64,000 bases of DNA from DSWT01 sp035420085 (GTDB taxonomy: Bacteria; Chloroflexota; Anaerolineae; B4-G1; SLSP01), in the NCBI GenBank assembly GCA_035420085.1, contig DAOLUH010000010.1:56557-120556 (forward strand), read 5' to 3'. The notes beneath the pieces are model-generated. The model saw only the letters and a list, made by a program, of their open reading frames with translations. It was not told the DNA's origin and ran no database searches. Below are positions 1 to 7,615 of the stretch, piece by piece; position 1 is the first letter of the stretch; every line of letters starts with the position of its first letter. The translations under genes and the position numbers were made by a program.

Positions 1-603
1 GTCGGGACCAAGCACGTTCTCGCTGTCTGGTTGCCATGTCACAGCCTGCCGGAGGACGAGGCGTATTCCCGGATGACGGCGCAGGCGCTTGGCCTGGACC
101 TCATCACGGTTGATTTATGCGCTGCTTACGATGCCTTTATGGCCGCTGTCCCTGAGGGCACGGATCTGGCGCGCGCCAACGTCAAACCGCGCCTGCGGAT
201 GACAGCCTGGTACTACCTGGCCCAGTCAAACAACTATCTGGTCGCCGGGACGGGCAATCGCCCGGAGATGATGGTGGGCTATTTCACCAAGTACGGCGAC
301 GGCGGCGTGGACATCGAACCGCTCGGCGAGCTATACAAGCACGAGGTGCGAGCGCTCGCGCGCGTCCTCGGCGTGCCGGAGCCGGTCATCGTGCGCGCGC
401 CCACGGCGGGACTGTGGCCCGGTCAAACCGACGAGGGCGAGTTGGGCATCACCTACGCAGAGTTGGATGCGATTCTGGCGGCGATGGCAGAAGATCGCGC
501 GCCCGACGCGCCAGAAGCCGTCGTGGCGCGCGTGCAGCGGATGGTCGCCGCATCGGCGCATAAACGCGCGCTGCCGCCGGTCTTCTACGTCGAAAGAACG
601 TAA
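1..603 (+). CDS. nadE: NAD+ synthetase, 3' part (start lies left of the window)
   Basis: This is the C-terminal part of NAD synthetase, which amidates deamido-NAD with ATP and ammonia in the last step of NAD synthesis. The frame is open from base 1, so the N-terminus with the ATP pyrophosphatase loop lies outside the window. Visible family landmarks are ARANVKPRLRMTAWYYLAQ, the nucleotide-binding stretch AGTGNRPEMMVGYFTKYGDG, the segment PLGELYKHEVRALA and the C-terminal PTAGLWPGQTDEGELGITY. No glutaminase domain follows, and whether one precedes cannot be seen. The stop lies 3 bases before the next start, so the two genes are probably cotranscribed. The identification is firm; the ammonia or glutamine dependence is not known. 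Confidence 0.93.
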   Translation, partial: VGTKHVLAVWLPCHSLPEDEAYSRMTAQALGLDLITVDLCAAYDAFMAAVPEGTDLARANVKPRLRMTAWYYLAQSNNYLVAGTGNRPEMMVGYFTKYGDGGVDIEPLGELYKHEVRALARVLGVPEPVIVRAPTAGLWPGQTDEGELGITYAELDAILAAMAEDRAPDAPEAVVARVQRMVAASAHKRALPPVFYVERT

Positions 604-605
604 CT

Positions 606-2234
606 ATGGATGACGCGCCACAACACCGCGAGACGCCTGCGCTGCTCAGCGTCAATCTCTACTTGCTGGTAGGATTGCTCGTACTCGTTTGGGGCAGTTC
701 GCTGCCGGAAACTGGCGTGCGCTACGTGGTGGGCATGGCTGTCGAATGTGGCCTGGCGTTGGGGGCGCTGCTCTTTATGCGCTTTGAGCGGCTCTCCATC
801 CGCGAGACGCTGCGCTGGCGTTGGCCCGGTTGGCAGTCGCTTGTCCTCAGCGGCGGGGTGGTTTTCGGGTTGTGGCTGGTCAGCATCCTGCTCAATTTGA
901 TGACGACGGCCGTCTTCGGCTACACAACGCCGCTCTCACCCTCGATGTTCCCGCGCAACGCGCCAGAAGCGTTCCTGCTGATCCTCTCCACCGTCGTCGT
1001 CGCTCCCCTCTGTGAAGAGATCATGTTCCGGGGATATGTGCAACGCGCGTATGAGCGGCGTCGCCCCTGGATCGGGATCGCGGTCAGCGGCGTCATCTTC
1101 GCATTGTATCATTTGCGCTTCCAGGGCGCGTTCGCGCTGATGCCGGTCGCGTTCGCTTTGGGATTTGTCGCGTGGCGCAGCAACAGCCTCTTCCCCGGCA
1201 TGCTGCTGCACGCCGCGTACAACAGCATTGCGACGGCGGTCATCATCGCCAGCAGTTTTTTCCCGATGCCGGTGGTGGGCGGACTGGTGATGGCGCTGAT
1301 CTGTATGGGGATGTTGCTGTCGCCGGTTGCGCTCGTGGCCTTGTGGGGATTCTGGCGAGTTACACATCCGCCAGCCAGAGCTGTGCAGCCCAGGCTAACA
1401 GGCTGGCGGACATGGGCATGGATAGCCCCCCTCATTGTCATGTTCGGCATCTACAGCTACGCGGCTTACATGGAAGTGCTGGTGGGACGTTTTCCCGAAA
1501 AACTGGCGGTGGACGCGCTGACATTTGAGACGCCGGCGGCCTGGGATATGCCCGCGCGGTGGCAATACGTCATTCGCGGCGGGATCAACCAAACGGTGGG
1601 GACGGCGACCTGCGAACTCACACCGCAATCCGACAGCGTGGAACTCGCGTGCCAGGTGCAGCAGGACGCCTTCGAGGCCGATCTGCCCTTCAACCTGCCA
1701 GCAGACTTCGACGCGCTGACGTTGCCAGGCTTATCACTCGCCGGTGAAGCTTTCGAGAGCAACCAGCGCGTGATCTGGGCGAAGGCGGATCTGGCGCTAC
1801 GCGCGTTGAGCGGGACGCGCGAGACGGGGGATTCGGCGCTGACGCTTATCGCTGGCGATGCAGATAAGGTGCTGCGGGTTGAATGCGCTAACGCGACCGA
1901 GACGGCGGCGCTGCCACCGGGGACGCTGCTCGACGGCGAGTGGCCCTGGCGATTGTCGGCGTTACCCTTCGCCCTCACGTATGGGAGTACGCAACCGCTG
2001 GCGCTGGTCAGCAACGAGGGACGCATCCGCATCGTGGATGCCTTCGTCATCGTAGAAGGCGGCGAACCGGCGTGGACGCCGGCGGGTAACTTCGTCACCT
2101 GGAAGGTCGCCGTCTCCTACGAAATTGACGGCGAAGAGACCACGTTGACGGCCTGGTACGACGTTGATGCGCCTCACACGTTGGTGCGCTATGACAATGG
2201 CGAGGTCAATTACTTGTTGGAGAAGGTGCAGTGA
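606..2234 (+). CDS. CPBP-family intramembrane protease with a large C-terminal domain
   Basis: This is a 542-residue membrane protein of the CPBP (Abi, Rce1-like) glutamic intramembrane protease family. The catalytic signature is complete: E137-E138 and R142 in APLCEEIMFRGYVQ, H169 in FALYHL, and H202/N206 in LLHAAYN. About eight hydrophobic helices cover residues 15-290. After the last helix (near 270-290) comes a soluble tail of about 250 residues that is not part of the usual 200-300 residue family. It is predicted to lie outside the membrane and I do not recognise it. The substrate is unknown; relatives include prenyl-protein proteases and bacteriocin self-immunity proteins. The gene follows nadE by 2 bases. 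Confidence 0.85.
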   Translation: MDDAPQHRETPALLSVNLYLLVGLLVLVWGSSLPETGVRYVVGMAVECGLALGALLFMRFERLSIRETLRWRWPGWQSLVLSGGVVFGLWLVSILLNLMTTAVFGYTTPLSPSMFPRNAPEAFLLILSTVVVAPLCEEIMFRGYVQRAYERRRPWIGIAVSGVIFALYHLRFQGAFALMPVAFALGFVAWRSNSLFPGMLLHAAYNSIATAVIIASSFFPMPVVGGLVMALICMGMLLSPVALVALWGFWRVTHPPARAVQPRLTGWRTWAWIAPLIVMFGIYSYAAYMEVLVGRFPEKLAVDALTFETPAAWDMPARWQYVIRGGINQTVGTATCELTPQSDSVELACQVQQDAFEADLPFNLPADFDALTLPGLSLAGEAFESNQRVIWAKADLALRALSGTRETGDSALTLIAGDADKVLRVECANATETAALPPGTLLDGEWPWRLSALPFALTYGSTQPLALVSNEGRIRIVDAFVIVEGGEPAWTPAGNFVTWKVAVSYEIDGEETTLTAWYDVDAPHTLVRYDNGEVNYLLEKVQ

Positions 2235-2305
2235 AGGGGAGAGGGATTGTAGGTTGCCAGGAATGAGTGGGGTGATTGGAGATTCGGTGTTTGCGGGGAG
2301 TGAAA

Positions 2306-2647
2306 ATGCAGTATTACAGTGAGGAAGAAGCGTGGGAATTGCGGGCGGTTTTTGAGAAAGAAGTGCTGACCTGGCCCGAAGTCACCTTGCGGCGGATGTT
2401 CGGCTGTCCGGCTTACGTCGCCGATGGGCGACTTTTCGCCTTTTTGGTGACAGATGGCGTCGTCATCACGCAATTGCGGCGCAAAGAGATACAGACGTTA
2501 GCGCAGGATAATCAGATCGAGCCGTTCAAAGCTGGCGAGCGGGTCATCGAACGCTGGACAAAAGTAACCGTCGTCGCCCCGCAAACCATCGGGCGAATTA
2601 TGGCTTATGTGCGGAAGAGCTATCAAACGGCGTTGGATAGAGGATAG
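2306..2647 (+). CDS. TfoX N-terminal-domain-like small protein
   Basis: This 113-residue cytosolic protein resembles the TfoX N-terminal fold, seen in RRMFGCPAYVADGRLFAFLV and the following basic strand. Proteins of this size with only the N-terminal domain are common and mostly uncharacterised, so no competence role should be assumed. I chose ATG 2306, which has GGGAG 7 bases upstream, over an in-frame TTG 30 bases earlier. The gene faces the next gene convergently with a 32-base gap and lies 71 bases after the CPBP gene. The family assignment is moderate and the function unknown. Confidence 0.6.
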   Translation: MQYYSEEEAWELRAVFEKEVLTWPEVTLRRMFGCPAYVADGRLFAFLVTDGVVITQLRRKEIQTLAQDNQIEPFKAGERVIERWTKVTVVAPQTIGRIMAYVRKSYQTALDRG

Positions 2648-2679
2648 CCGCTGATCGAAAATCAGCCATCTGCTCCGCC

Positions 2680-4047
2680 TTATCCCTCGTAAGCAAGGTC
2701 CATCTGCCCGATGCGACCAGCGTTTGCGCCGCACTCCAGACAAATTTCATCCGGCGCTAGAGGTCGTCCACAACCCGCGCAAAATTCCTGCGCCGCCATC
2801 TGACGCGCCCGCTGCGCGCGGGCGACAGTTCTGACAAGCGATACGATCAGGATCAGCGCAAGCACGATCACAATGGCGCCCAGAACCCACCACAGCACAC
2901 CCCCAAACCAGGCCCAGGCCGCTTTCAGCGCCGCTCCCAATCCCTGCCAAACGGATTTCGCCGTAGTCGCCACGACAATGCCAAAGGGGACCGGCGTGAG
3001 TGTAGGCGTGGGCGCCGGGGTCGGCGTGGGGGCAGGCGTCGCTGTGGGGAGCGGCGTGGAGAGCGCCGTAGGTTCCGGCTGCGGCAGCGGGCCGAAGGTC
3101 GCTTCCGCGCTGGCCCGCCGACCTTCAAGTTCGACGTTGACCTGCACCCGATGTTCAGCGCCATCGGCCGGCAGCCCAGAAACGTAGGTCAGCACATACT
3201 GCTGCTTGAGTTGATCGAGTACAGTAAGAAAACGCCCGGTCAACTGCGCCGAAGCGGGCGTCTCCTGGTAAGCGCCGCCGGTGACACGCGCGACCCGTTC
3301 CAGATAGCCTCGATCAATCTCATCGCCCAATCCGACGGTGAAAATAGGGACGCCGGCGCGCATCGCTTCCTGGATAGGCGTCTCGGCGCTGGCAACAAGG
3401 CTGCCGGGGCCTTCATCAATGCCGTCGGTGAGCAGCAACACCACGCGATTGCCTGGCGACGCTTCCTGCGCCCAGAGCACAGCCTTGTAGAGCGCATCGT
3501 AGAGCGGGGTGCTTCCTTTGGCCTCCAGGCTGTCAATAAGAGCGAGGACGGCCGCGTGATCGGTCGTGAAGGGATGTTCGCGCGCTTCATTCAGCGCGTC
3601 AAGATTCACGGCATCGGCGAAAGCGATCAAGGCGACCGTATCTTTCTCGTCGAGTTGCCCGATCAACGCGCGCGCGGCGGCCTGGGCATCTCGAAGCGGC
3701 TGCCCCTTCAGCGATCCCGACACATCTACCACCACCACGACCGACAGGGCCAGAGCGGTGTTGGTCAGCGTCTCGACCGCCAGGATCGGACGGGCGACGG
3801 GCGCGCGGTCTTCGTTGATCTCAAACGCTGTGGCTTTCAAATCGGGAACCGGCGCACCATTTGCGTCCCGCACGGCGACGGTCAGCGTGACTTCTGGGAA
3901 GACTGTCGCATCGGTAGCAACGACCGACACAGAGAGCGCGGTAGGCGGGCGCTGCGCATAGACAGGGAGCTGCACGCAGCAAAGAAGCGCAACGAGCAAC
4001 GCCGCAGACCACCTGCGAGCCAGACTGCGCCACCTCATAGGCTCCAT
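2680..4047 (-). CDS. Membrane-anchored von Willebrand A protein with zinc-ribbon tail
   Basis: This 455-residue protein has a signal peptide (about 1-31), a beta-sandwich region (35-95), a VWA domain (about 100-290), a Pro/Thr linker (about 325-355), one membrane helix (about 385-410) and a cytosolic C-terminus. The VWA metal site (MIDAS) is intact: DVSGS at 108-112, T180 and D208. The tail holds CAGCGRPLAPDEICLECG, a four-cysteine zinc ribbon. The layout suggests an extracytoplasmic adhesion or ligand-binding domain joined to a small cytosolic metal-binding module. GGAGG lies 5 bases before the chosen ATG. No partner genes of the MoxR type are nearby, so the ligand is unknown. Confidence 0.85.
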   Translation of the reverse strand: MEPMRWRSLARRWSAALLVALLCCVQLPVYAQRPPTALSVSVVATDATVFPEVTLTVAVRDANGAPVPDLKATAFEINEDRAPVARPILAVETLTNTALALSVVVVVDVSGSLKGQPLRDAQAAARALIGQLDEKDTVALIAFADAVNLDALNEAREHPFTTDHAAVLALIDSLEAKGSTPLYDALYKAVLWAQEASPGNRVVLLLTDGIDEGPGSLVASAETPIQEAMRAGVPIFTVGLGDEIDRGYLERVARVTGGAYQETPASAQLTGRFLTVLDQLKQQYVLTYVSGLPADGAEHRVQVNVELEGRRASAEATFGPLPQPEPTALSTPLPTATPAPTPTPAPTPTLTPVPFGIVVATTAKSVWQGLGAALKAAWAWFGGVLWWVLGAIVIVLALILIVSLVRTVARAQRARQMAAQEFCAGCGRPLAPDEICLECGANAGRIGQMDLAYEG

Positions 4048-4067
4048 CCCAACCTCCTCTGTAAATA

Positions 4068-4135
4068 GCCACAGAGAACACAGAATTCACAGAGAAAGAT
4101 AAAAAATACTCTGCGCTCTCCGCGTGTTCTGCGGC
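4068..4135. repeat. Degenerate CACAGAG-type inverted repeat
   Basis: The stretch starts GCCACAGAGAACACAGA and ends with the rough complement TGTTCTGCGGC around an A-rich loop. A better-preserved copy of the same element lies at 63885-63963. Here it sits directly upstream of the VWA gene and downstream of the adenylate cyclase, both read leftward, so it could act as a transcription boundary between them. That role is inferred. Confidence 0.6.
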
Positions 4136-4256
4136 AAAATTTTCATTATCGGGGCTGTACCCAGGTTCGGTTATACTCCTTGCTGGTACGGATGAAAAAG
4201 CTGCGACTACCGCCAAGACACCAAGTCTATTGGAAATTGCAGTCGAAAGAAGAAGG

Positions 4257-5882
4257 CTAATCCAAGACGCGGGTTACAGCGTAGACCGTGACATCCTCAT
4301 CAATGCCCTTGAAGCGCATCCCTGGAATCGGCGTCGCCTCGACTGCATCCTTGACCAGCTCGTAAGTTTCCGGGCTGATGAGGACCTCGCCAGGCTTCGC
4401 CACAGCGCAGATGCGCGCCCCCAGGTTCGCCGTCGGGCCGATGATGGTGTAATCGGTGCGCAGTTCACAGCCGAATTCGCCGACGACGACTTCGCCCGTC
4501 GCCATGCCAATCCCCAGCGCCGCCGCTTCGATGCCACGCGCCGCCCAATCCGCCATCAAACGCTGATGAGCGACCTGCATTTCCAAACCCACACGCACCG
4601 CCCGCAGCGCGTGATCGGGCTGCGGCAGCGGCGCGCCAAAAAGCGCCATCACTTCGTCGCCGATGTATTTATCCAGCGTCCCCTGGTAGGCATGGATGAC
4701 CTGTGTCATCCGTCCCAGATAGTCGTTGACAAATTCCACCAGCGTCTCCGGTTTGAGCTGTAACGCCATGTGTGTCGAGCCGCGCAGGTCGCCGTACAGC
4801 ACCGTGAGGACCACGCGCTCGCCCTTGAGGATGTCCACGTTAGGATTCGCCAGCATCCGGTCCAGAACATGCGAATCCACGGAGCGCCCCAGGACGCGCC
4901 GCAGCCGCCGCTGTTCCAGGCTTTCGAAAATCGCTGTGTCCATCTGGCTGACGATGGCCTTCAGCAGTCGCTGGTGATCACGGGTAAAGCGGCGCTGCGG
5001 ATCGCGGTTGATCGCGCCAAATACGCCGATGATCTCGTTGCGCAGGATCAATGGGATCGCCAAAATCGCACAGGGCGGCGTTTCACATTCCTGGCAGAGC
5101 AACTGCGCGCGGCGGATAGCGTCATTTGCCACGCGCGTCATCGTCTCGTAGTAAACCACCTTTTGGAGCAGGTCATCGTGGGTAACGGCGCGCATTTCTA
5201 ACTGTTTGCCGGTTTGATCATACAGCATCACAAAGCCCATTTCAGCCTCAATGACGCGGCAGAGGTCCTGCAAAACCACGTCCAACATCTCGTCGAAAGG
5301 CAGATATTGGTCCCGAATCTGGTCAAAGTGATAAATTGTCTCCAGTTCTTTGTTGCGCTGCGCGAGATCGTGGTAGGTGTAAGCCTGAACAATGGCCGAG
5401 TCCATCTGGCTTTCCGCAGTTTGCATAAGTTGGATCTCGCCAGCGTTGAACACGGGAGCATTGCGCCCCATTAAAACGGCGCCCAGCGGCTTCTCGTCCA
5501 TAAAGACGGGAATCGCCGCCATGCGGAACGTCTCCGGCAGCCTCGACGTTACCGACGAGGGTAAAATGTCCCTGGCTTCCCATACCGTTACCACACCGTC
5601 ATGCATCGCCTCGTGGACGCGCGCTTGAGACAGCGCGTCGGCGACCTCGCGCCAGGCGCGGTCGTGCTCCTGCACAACCTTCAGCTCCAGTTCGCGCGTC
5701 TCACGATCCATGACGTACAGCAAGCACACATCCACCTGGAACTGATCGCACATGACGTGCGCCAGGCCGGAAAATATCGCCGTCGGGCCGGGCGCGGCAT
5801 CCCGAATACGATCAATCGCCAGAACAATATCCAAAGCCTTCTGGCTGAACGCCAGTTGCATCTTCAGTTCTGTTTCCTTCAT
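4257..5882 (-). CDS. Class III adenylate cyclase with two GAF domains
   Basis: This 541-residue cytosolic protein has GAF domains at about 20-165 and 195-325 and a class III nucleotidyl cyclase domain at about 355-540. All key residues are visible: metal-binding D365 (YGDLRGST) and D409 (YIGDE), adenine-specifying K405 and D477 (RTDYTIIG), and transition-state N486 and R490 (TANLGAR). The product should therefore be cAMP. The GAF domains probably sense a small ligand or redox state. GAF2 carries a cysteine pair (LLCQECETPPC, 261-271) that could bind a metal or be redox active. A Crp-type protein with the cAMP signature is encoded about 1 kb away on the other strand and is a plausible receiver. 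Confidence 0.92.
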   Translation of the reverse strand: MKETELKMQLAFSQKALDIVLAIDRIRDAAPGPTAIFSGLAHVMCDQFQVDVCLLYVMDRETRELELKVVQEHDRAWREVADALSQARVHEAMHDGVVTVWEARDILPSSVTSRLPETFRMAAIPVFMDEKPLGAVLMGRNAPVFNAGEIQLMQTAESQMDSAIVQAYTYHDLAQRNKELETIYHFDQIRDQYLPFDEMLDVVLQDLCRVIEAEMGFVMLYDQTGKQLEMRAVTHDDLLQKVVYYETMTRVANDAIRRAQLLCQECETPPCAILAIPLILRNEIIGVFGAINRDPQRRFTRDHQRLLKAIVSQMDTAIFESLEQRRLRRVLGRSVDSHVLDRMLANPNVDILKGERVVLTVLYGDLRGSTHMALQLKPETLVEFVNDYLGRMTQVIHAYQGTLDKYIGDEVMALFGAPLPQPDHALRAVRVGLEMQVAHQRLMADWAARGIEAAALGIGMATGEVVVGEFGCELRTDYTIIGPTANLGARICAVAKPGEVLISPETYELVKDAVEATPIPGMRFKGIDEDVTVYAVTRVLD

Positions 5883-5990
5883 CAGCCCCCACCTTTCATA
5901 AATCGTAAAACCTTCAAATTTGTCACCCCCATTCTACACACAATCACAGGTTAGAGCAAATGGACATTGGCGCTGGTGTGACGGATGTCA

Positions 5991-6019
5991 TTGTCGCGCG
6001 CCAGCTTGTCGGATATGCT
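5991..6019 (+). promoter_or_regulatory. Putative sigma70-type promoter for the DUF3307 gene
   Basis: TTGTCG (5991-5996) and TATGCT (6014-6019) are separated by 17 bases and precede the start codon by about 29 bases, with AGGAGG in between. The match to consensus is moderate. Confidence 0.4.
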
Positions 6020-6047
6020 AGAGGTAGAAAAGCAAAGGAGGTGTGAC

Positions 6048-6752
6048 ATGTTCACGATCATGATTTTAGCGCATCTACTCGGCGACTATCTCTTGCAATT
6101 CGATTTTGTGGCGAAGTGGAAGGCGCGTTCACTCTGGGGCGTCGTGGCGCATGGCGGGATTGTGACTCTGACGACGCTGGTGTGCGCGATTCTGGTTGAT
6201 CCGGGCTGGTGGCGCAACGCGCTGTTGATCGGGCTGACGCACACGGTCATTGACGTGGTGAGAGCGCGCCTGATCCGCGCCAAGAACCCCACCTGGGATT
6301 TGGTGTACTTCCTGATTGACCAACTCACCCACATCGCTATCATCACATTCGTCGTCATGCTACATCCAGCAAATCCGCCAGCCGGACACGCCGGGCTGTC
6401 CAAAGTCGCGGCTTTAACCATTGGGTATCTCCTGCTGCTCCAACCGGCCTGGGTGACGCTACGCTTCATCGTGCGCGGGGTGTGGGGACCAGACGCCGCG
6501 CCGCACCTGGGCGTCGGCGAGAAGTATGAGCCGATGATCGAGCGTGTCCTGATCGCCAGCTTCGTCCTCGCCGGGCAGTTCGCACTCGCGCCGCTGGTGC
6601 TGCTTCCCCGCCGCTTGACATCCGTTCACATGCAAGGCAATGGAATGGGCGTGCTGGTGCAATTGACCAGCCATTGGGCGGAGACGCTTTTGAGCGTGCT
6701 CCTGGCCGCCGGGGTCGGGCTGGCCCTGCGGATTGTCATCCTGGGTGGATAA
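6048..6752 (+). CDS. DUF3307 family membrane protein
   Basis: This 234-residue integral membrane protein has about six hydrophobic helices. The N-terminus carries the DUF3307 signature HLLGDYLLQFDFVAKWKA, followed by GVVAHGGIVTLTT and IGLTHTVIDVVRARL, with conserved histidines and aspartates inside the helices. The biochemical role of the family is not established. I preferred ATG 6048, with AGGAGG 5 bases upstream, over an in-frame start 63 bases earlier. The divergent neighbour is the two-GAF adenylate cyclase and the downstream neighbour is a Crp-type regulator. Cotranscription with the latter is possible, but that gene has its own promoter-like sequence. Confidence 0.75.
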   Translation: MFTIMILAHLLGDYLLQFDFVAKWKARSLWGVVAHGGIVTLTTLVCAILVDPGWWRNALLIGLTHTVIDVVRARLIRAKNPTWDLVYFLIDQLTHIAIITFVVMLHPANPPAGHAGLSKVAALTIGYLLLLQPAWVTLRFIVRGVWGPDAAPHLGVGEKYEPMIERVLIASFVLAGQFALAPLVLLPRRLTSVHMQGNGMGVLVQLTSHWAETLLSVLLAAGVGLALRIVILGG

Positions 6753-6761
6753 AGAAGGGGG

Positions 6762-6789
6762 TTGCAGATGAACGAGATCAGATTACAAT
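6762..6789 (+). promoter_or_regulatory. Putative promoter for the cAMP-type Crp gene
   Basis: TTGCAG (6762-6767), a 16-base spacer and TACAAT (6784-6789) lie in an AT-richer stretch just after the DUF3307 stop. A very similar arrangement (TTGACC, 16 bases, AGATTACAAT) precedes the PRPP synthetase gene at 25411-25438. The match argues for starting the regulator at 6855, not at an in-frame ATG at 6768. Confidence 0.5.
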
Positions 6790-6854
6790 GGAGATATGGC
6801 AATCCAACCAACACAAGAGCATATTGTGCTCACAACCCATTGATAACCAATCCT

Positions 6855-7535
6855 ATGATGACAACGACGGATCCAATCGCAGAACGGGTAAGCTTTCTCC
6901 GTTCACTTCCCCTCTTTGAGGGCCTTAACAACGAGGAATTGCGCTTCCTGGCCGCAGAAGCCAAAGGGCGGATGTACGAAGCCGGGGCAGTCATCTTTCA
7001 CGAGGGCGAACCGGGGACGACGTGTCACATCATCACCCGCGGCAAAGTGCGCGTGTACGTCATCGGCGAGGAAGGGCGTGAGTTATCCGTCAGCATCTTC
7101 GGACCGGGCGAAATTGTCGGCGAGATGGCGCTGTTCGAGGACCTGCCGCGCTCGGCGAGCGTGGAAGCCCTTGAACCAACGTGGACGCTAGAACTGCACC
7201 AGGATGTGCTGCTGCACGGGCTGGCGCAGTCGGCAAGCCTGGCCCGCAGCCTGCTGCGCGCATTAAGTTCGCGGCTCCGGCACATGACGGAGGAAGCGGA
7301 GGGGCTGGCCTCGATGACCGTGGCCGACCGGCTCTTCCTGCGGCTGCAACGGCTGGCCGAGTGGTCAGGACGACCCGTAGCCGACGGGGTGCGGATCGCG
7401 CTGCCCATGACACAGCAAGAACTGGCGGCGCTCGTCGGCACCAGCCGCGAGAGTATCAACCGCGCGCTTTCAGGATTGCGCCGACAAGGAAAGGTGCGCC
7501 TGGACAATGGATGGATTGTGCTGGTGGATCAGTAG
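6855..7535 (+). CDS. Crp/Fnr family regulator with cAMP-binding signature
   Basis: This is a transcription regulator of about 226 residues with a cyclic-nucleotide-binding domain (about 10-130) and a winged helix-turn-helix (about 150-226). The phosphate-binding cassette GEMALFEDLPRSASV matches the pattern that contacts cAMP in Crp-type proteins. The DNA-recognition region is MTQQELAALVGTSRESINRA. No Fnr-type cysteine cluster is present. Together with adenylate cyclases at 4257-5882 and 30273-32138 this suggests real cAMP control. The start is uncertain: ATG 6855 or 6858 has no clear ribosome-binding site, while an in-frame ATG at 6768 follows AAGGGGG. The AT-rich region between them looks like a promoter. 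Confidence 0.85.
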   Translation: MMTTTDPIAERVSFLRSLPLFEGLNNEELRFLAAEAKGRMYEAGAVIFHEGEPGTTCHIITRGKVRVYVIGEEGRELSVSIFGPGEIVGEMALFEDLPRSASVEALEPTWTLELHQDVLLHGLAQSASLARSLLRALSSRLRHMTEEAEGLASMTVADRLFLRLQRLAEWSGRPVADGVRIALPMTQQELAALVGTSRESINRALSGLRRQGKVRLDNGWIVLVDQ

Positions 7536-7615
7536 TCTCAGTAGCAACGGGCGCAAGGCCCCAGGCTACGATTAAAATGAAGAGTAGTCGGTATAACCAA
7601 AAGTGAGGTAAAGAT

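Noticed and set aside
3151..4068. A 305-codon open frame antisense to the VWA gene
   Set aside because: The sense frame has a signal peptide, MIDAS and ribosome-binding site; the antisense product has no features.
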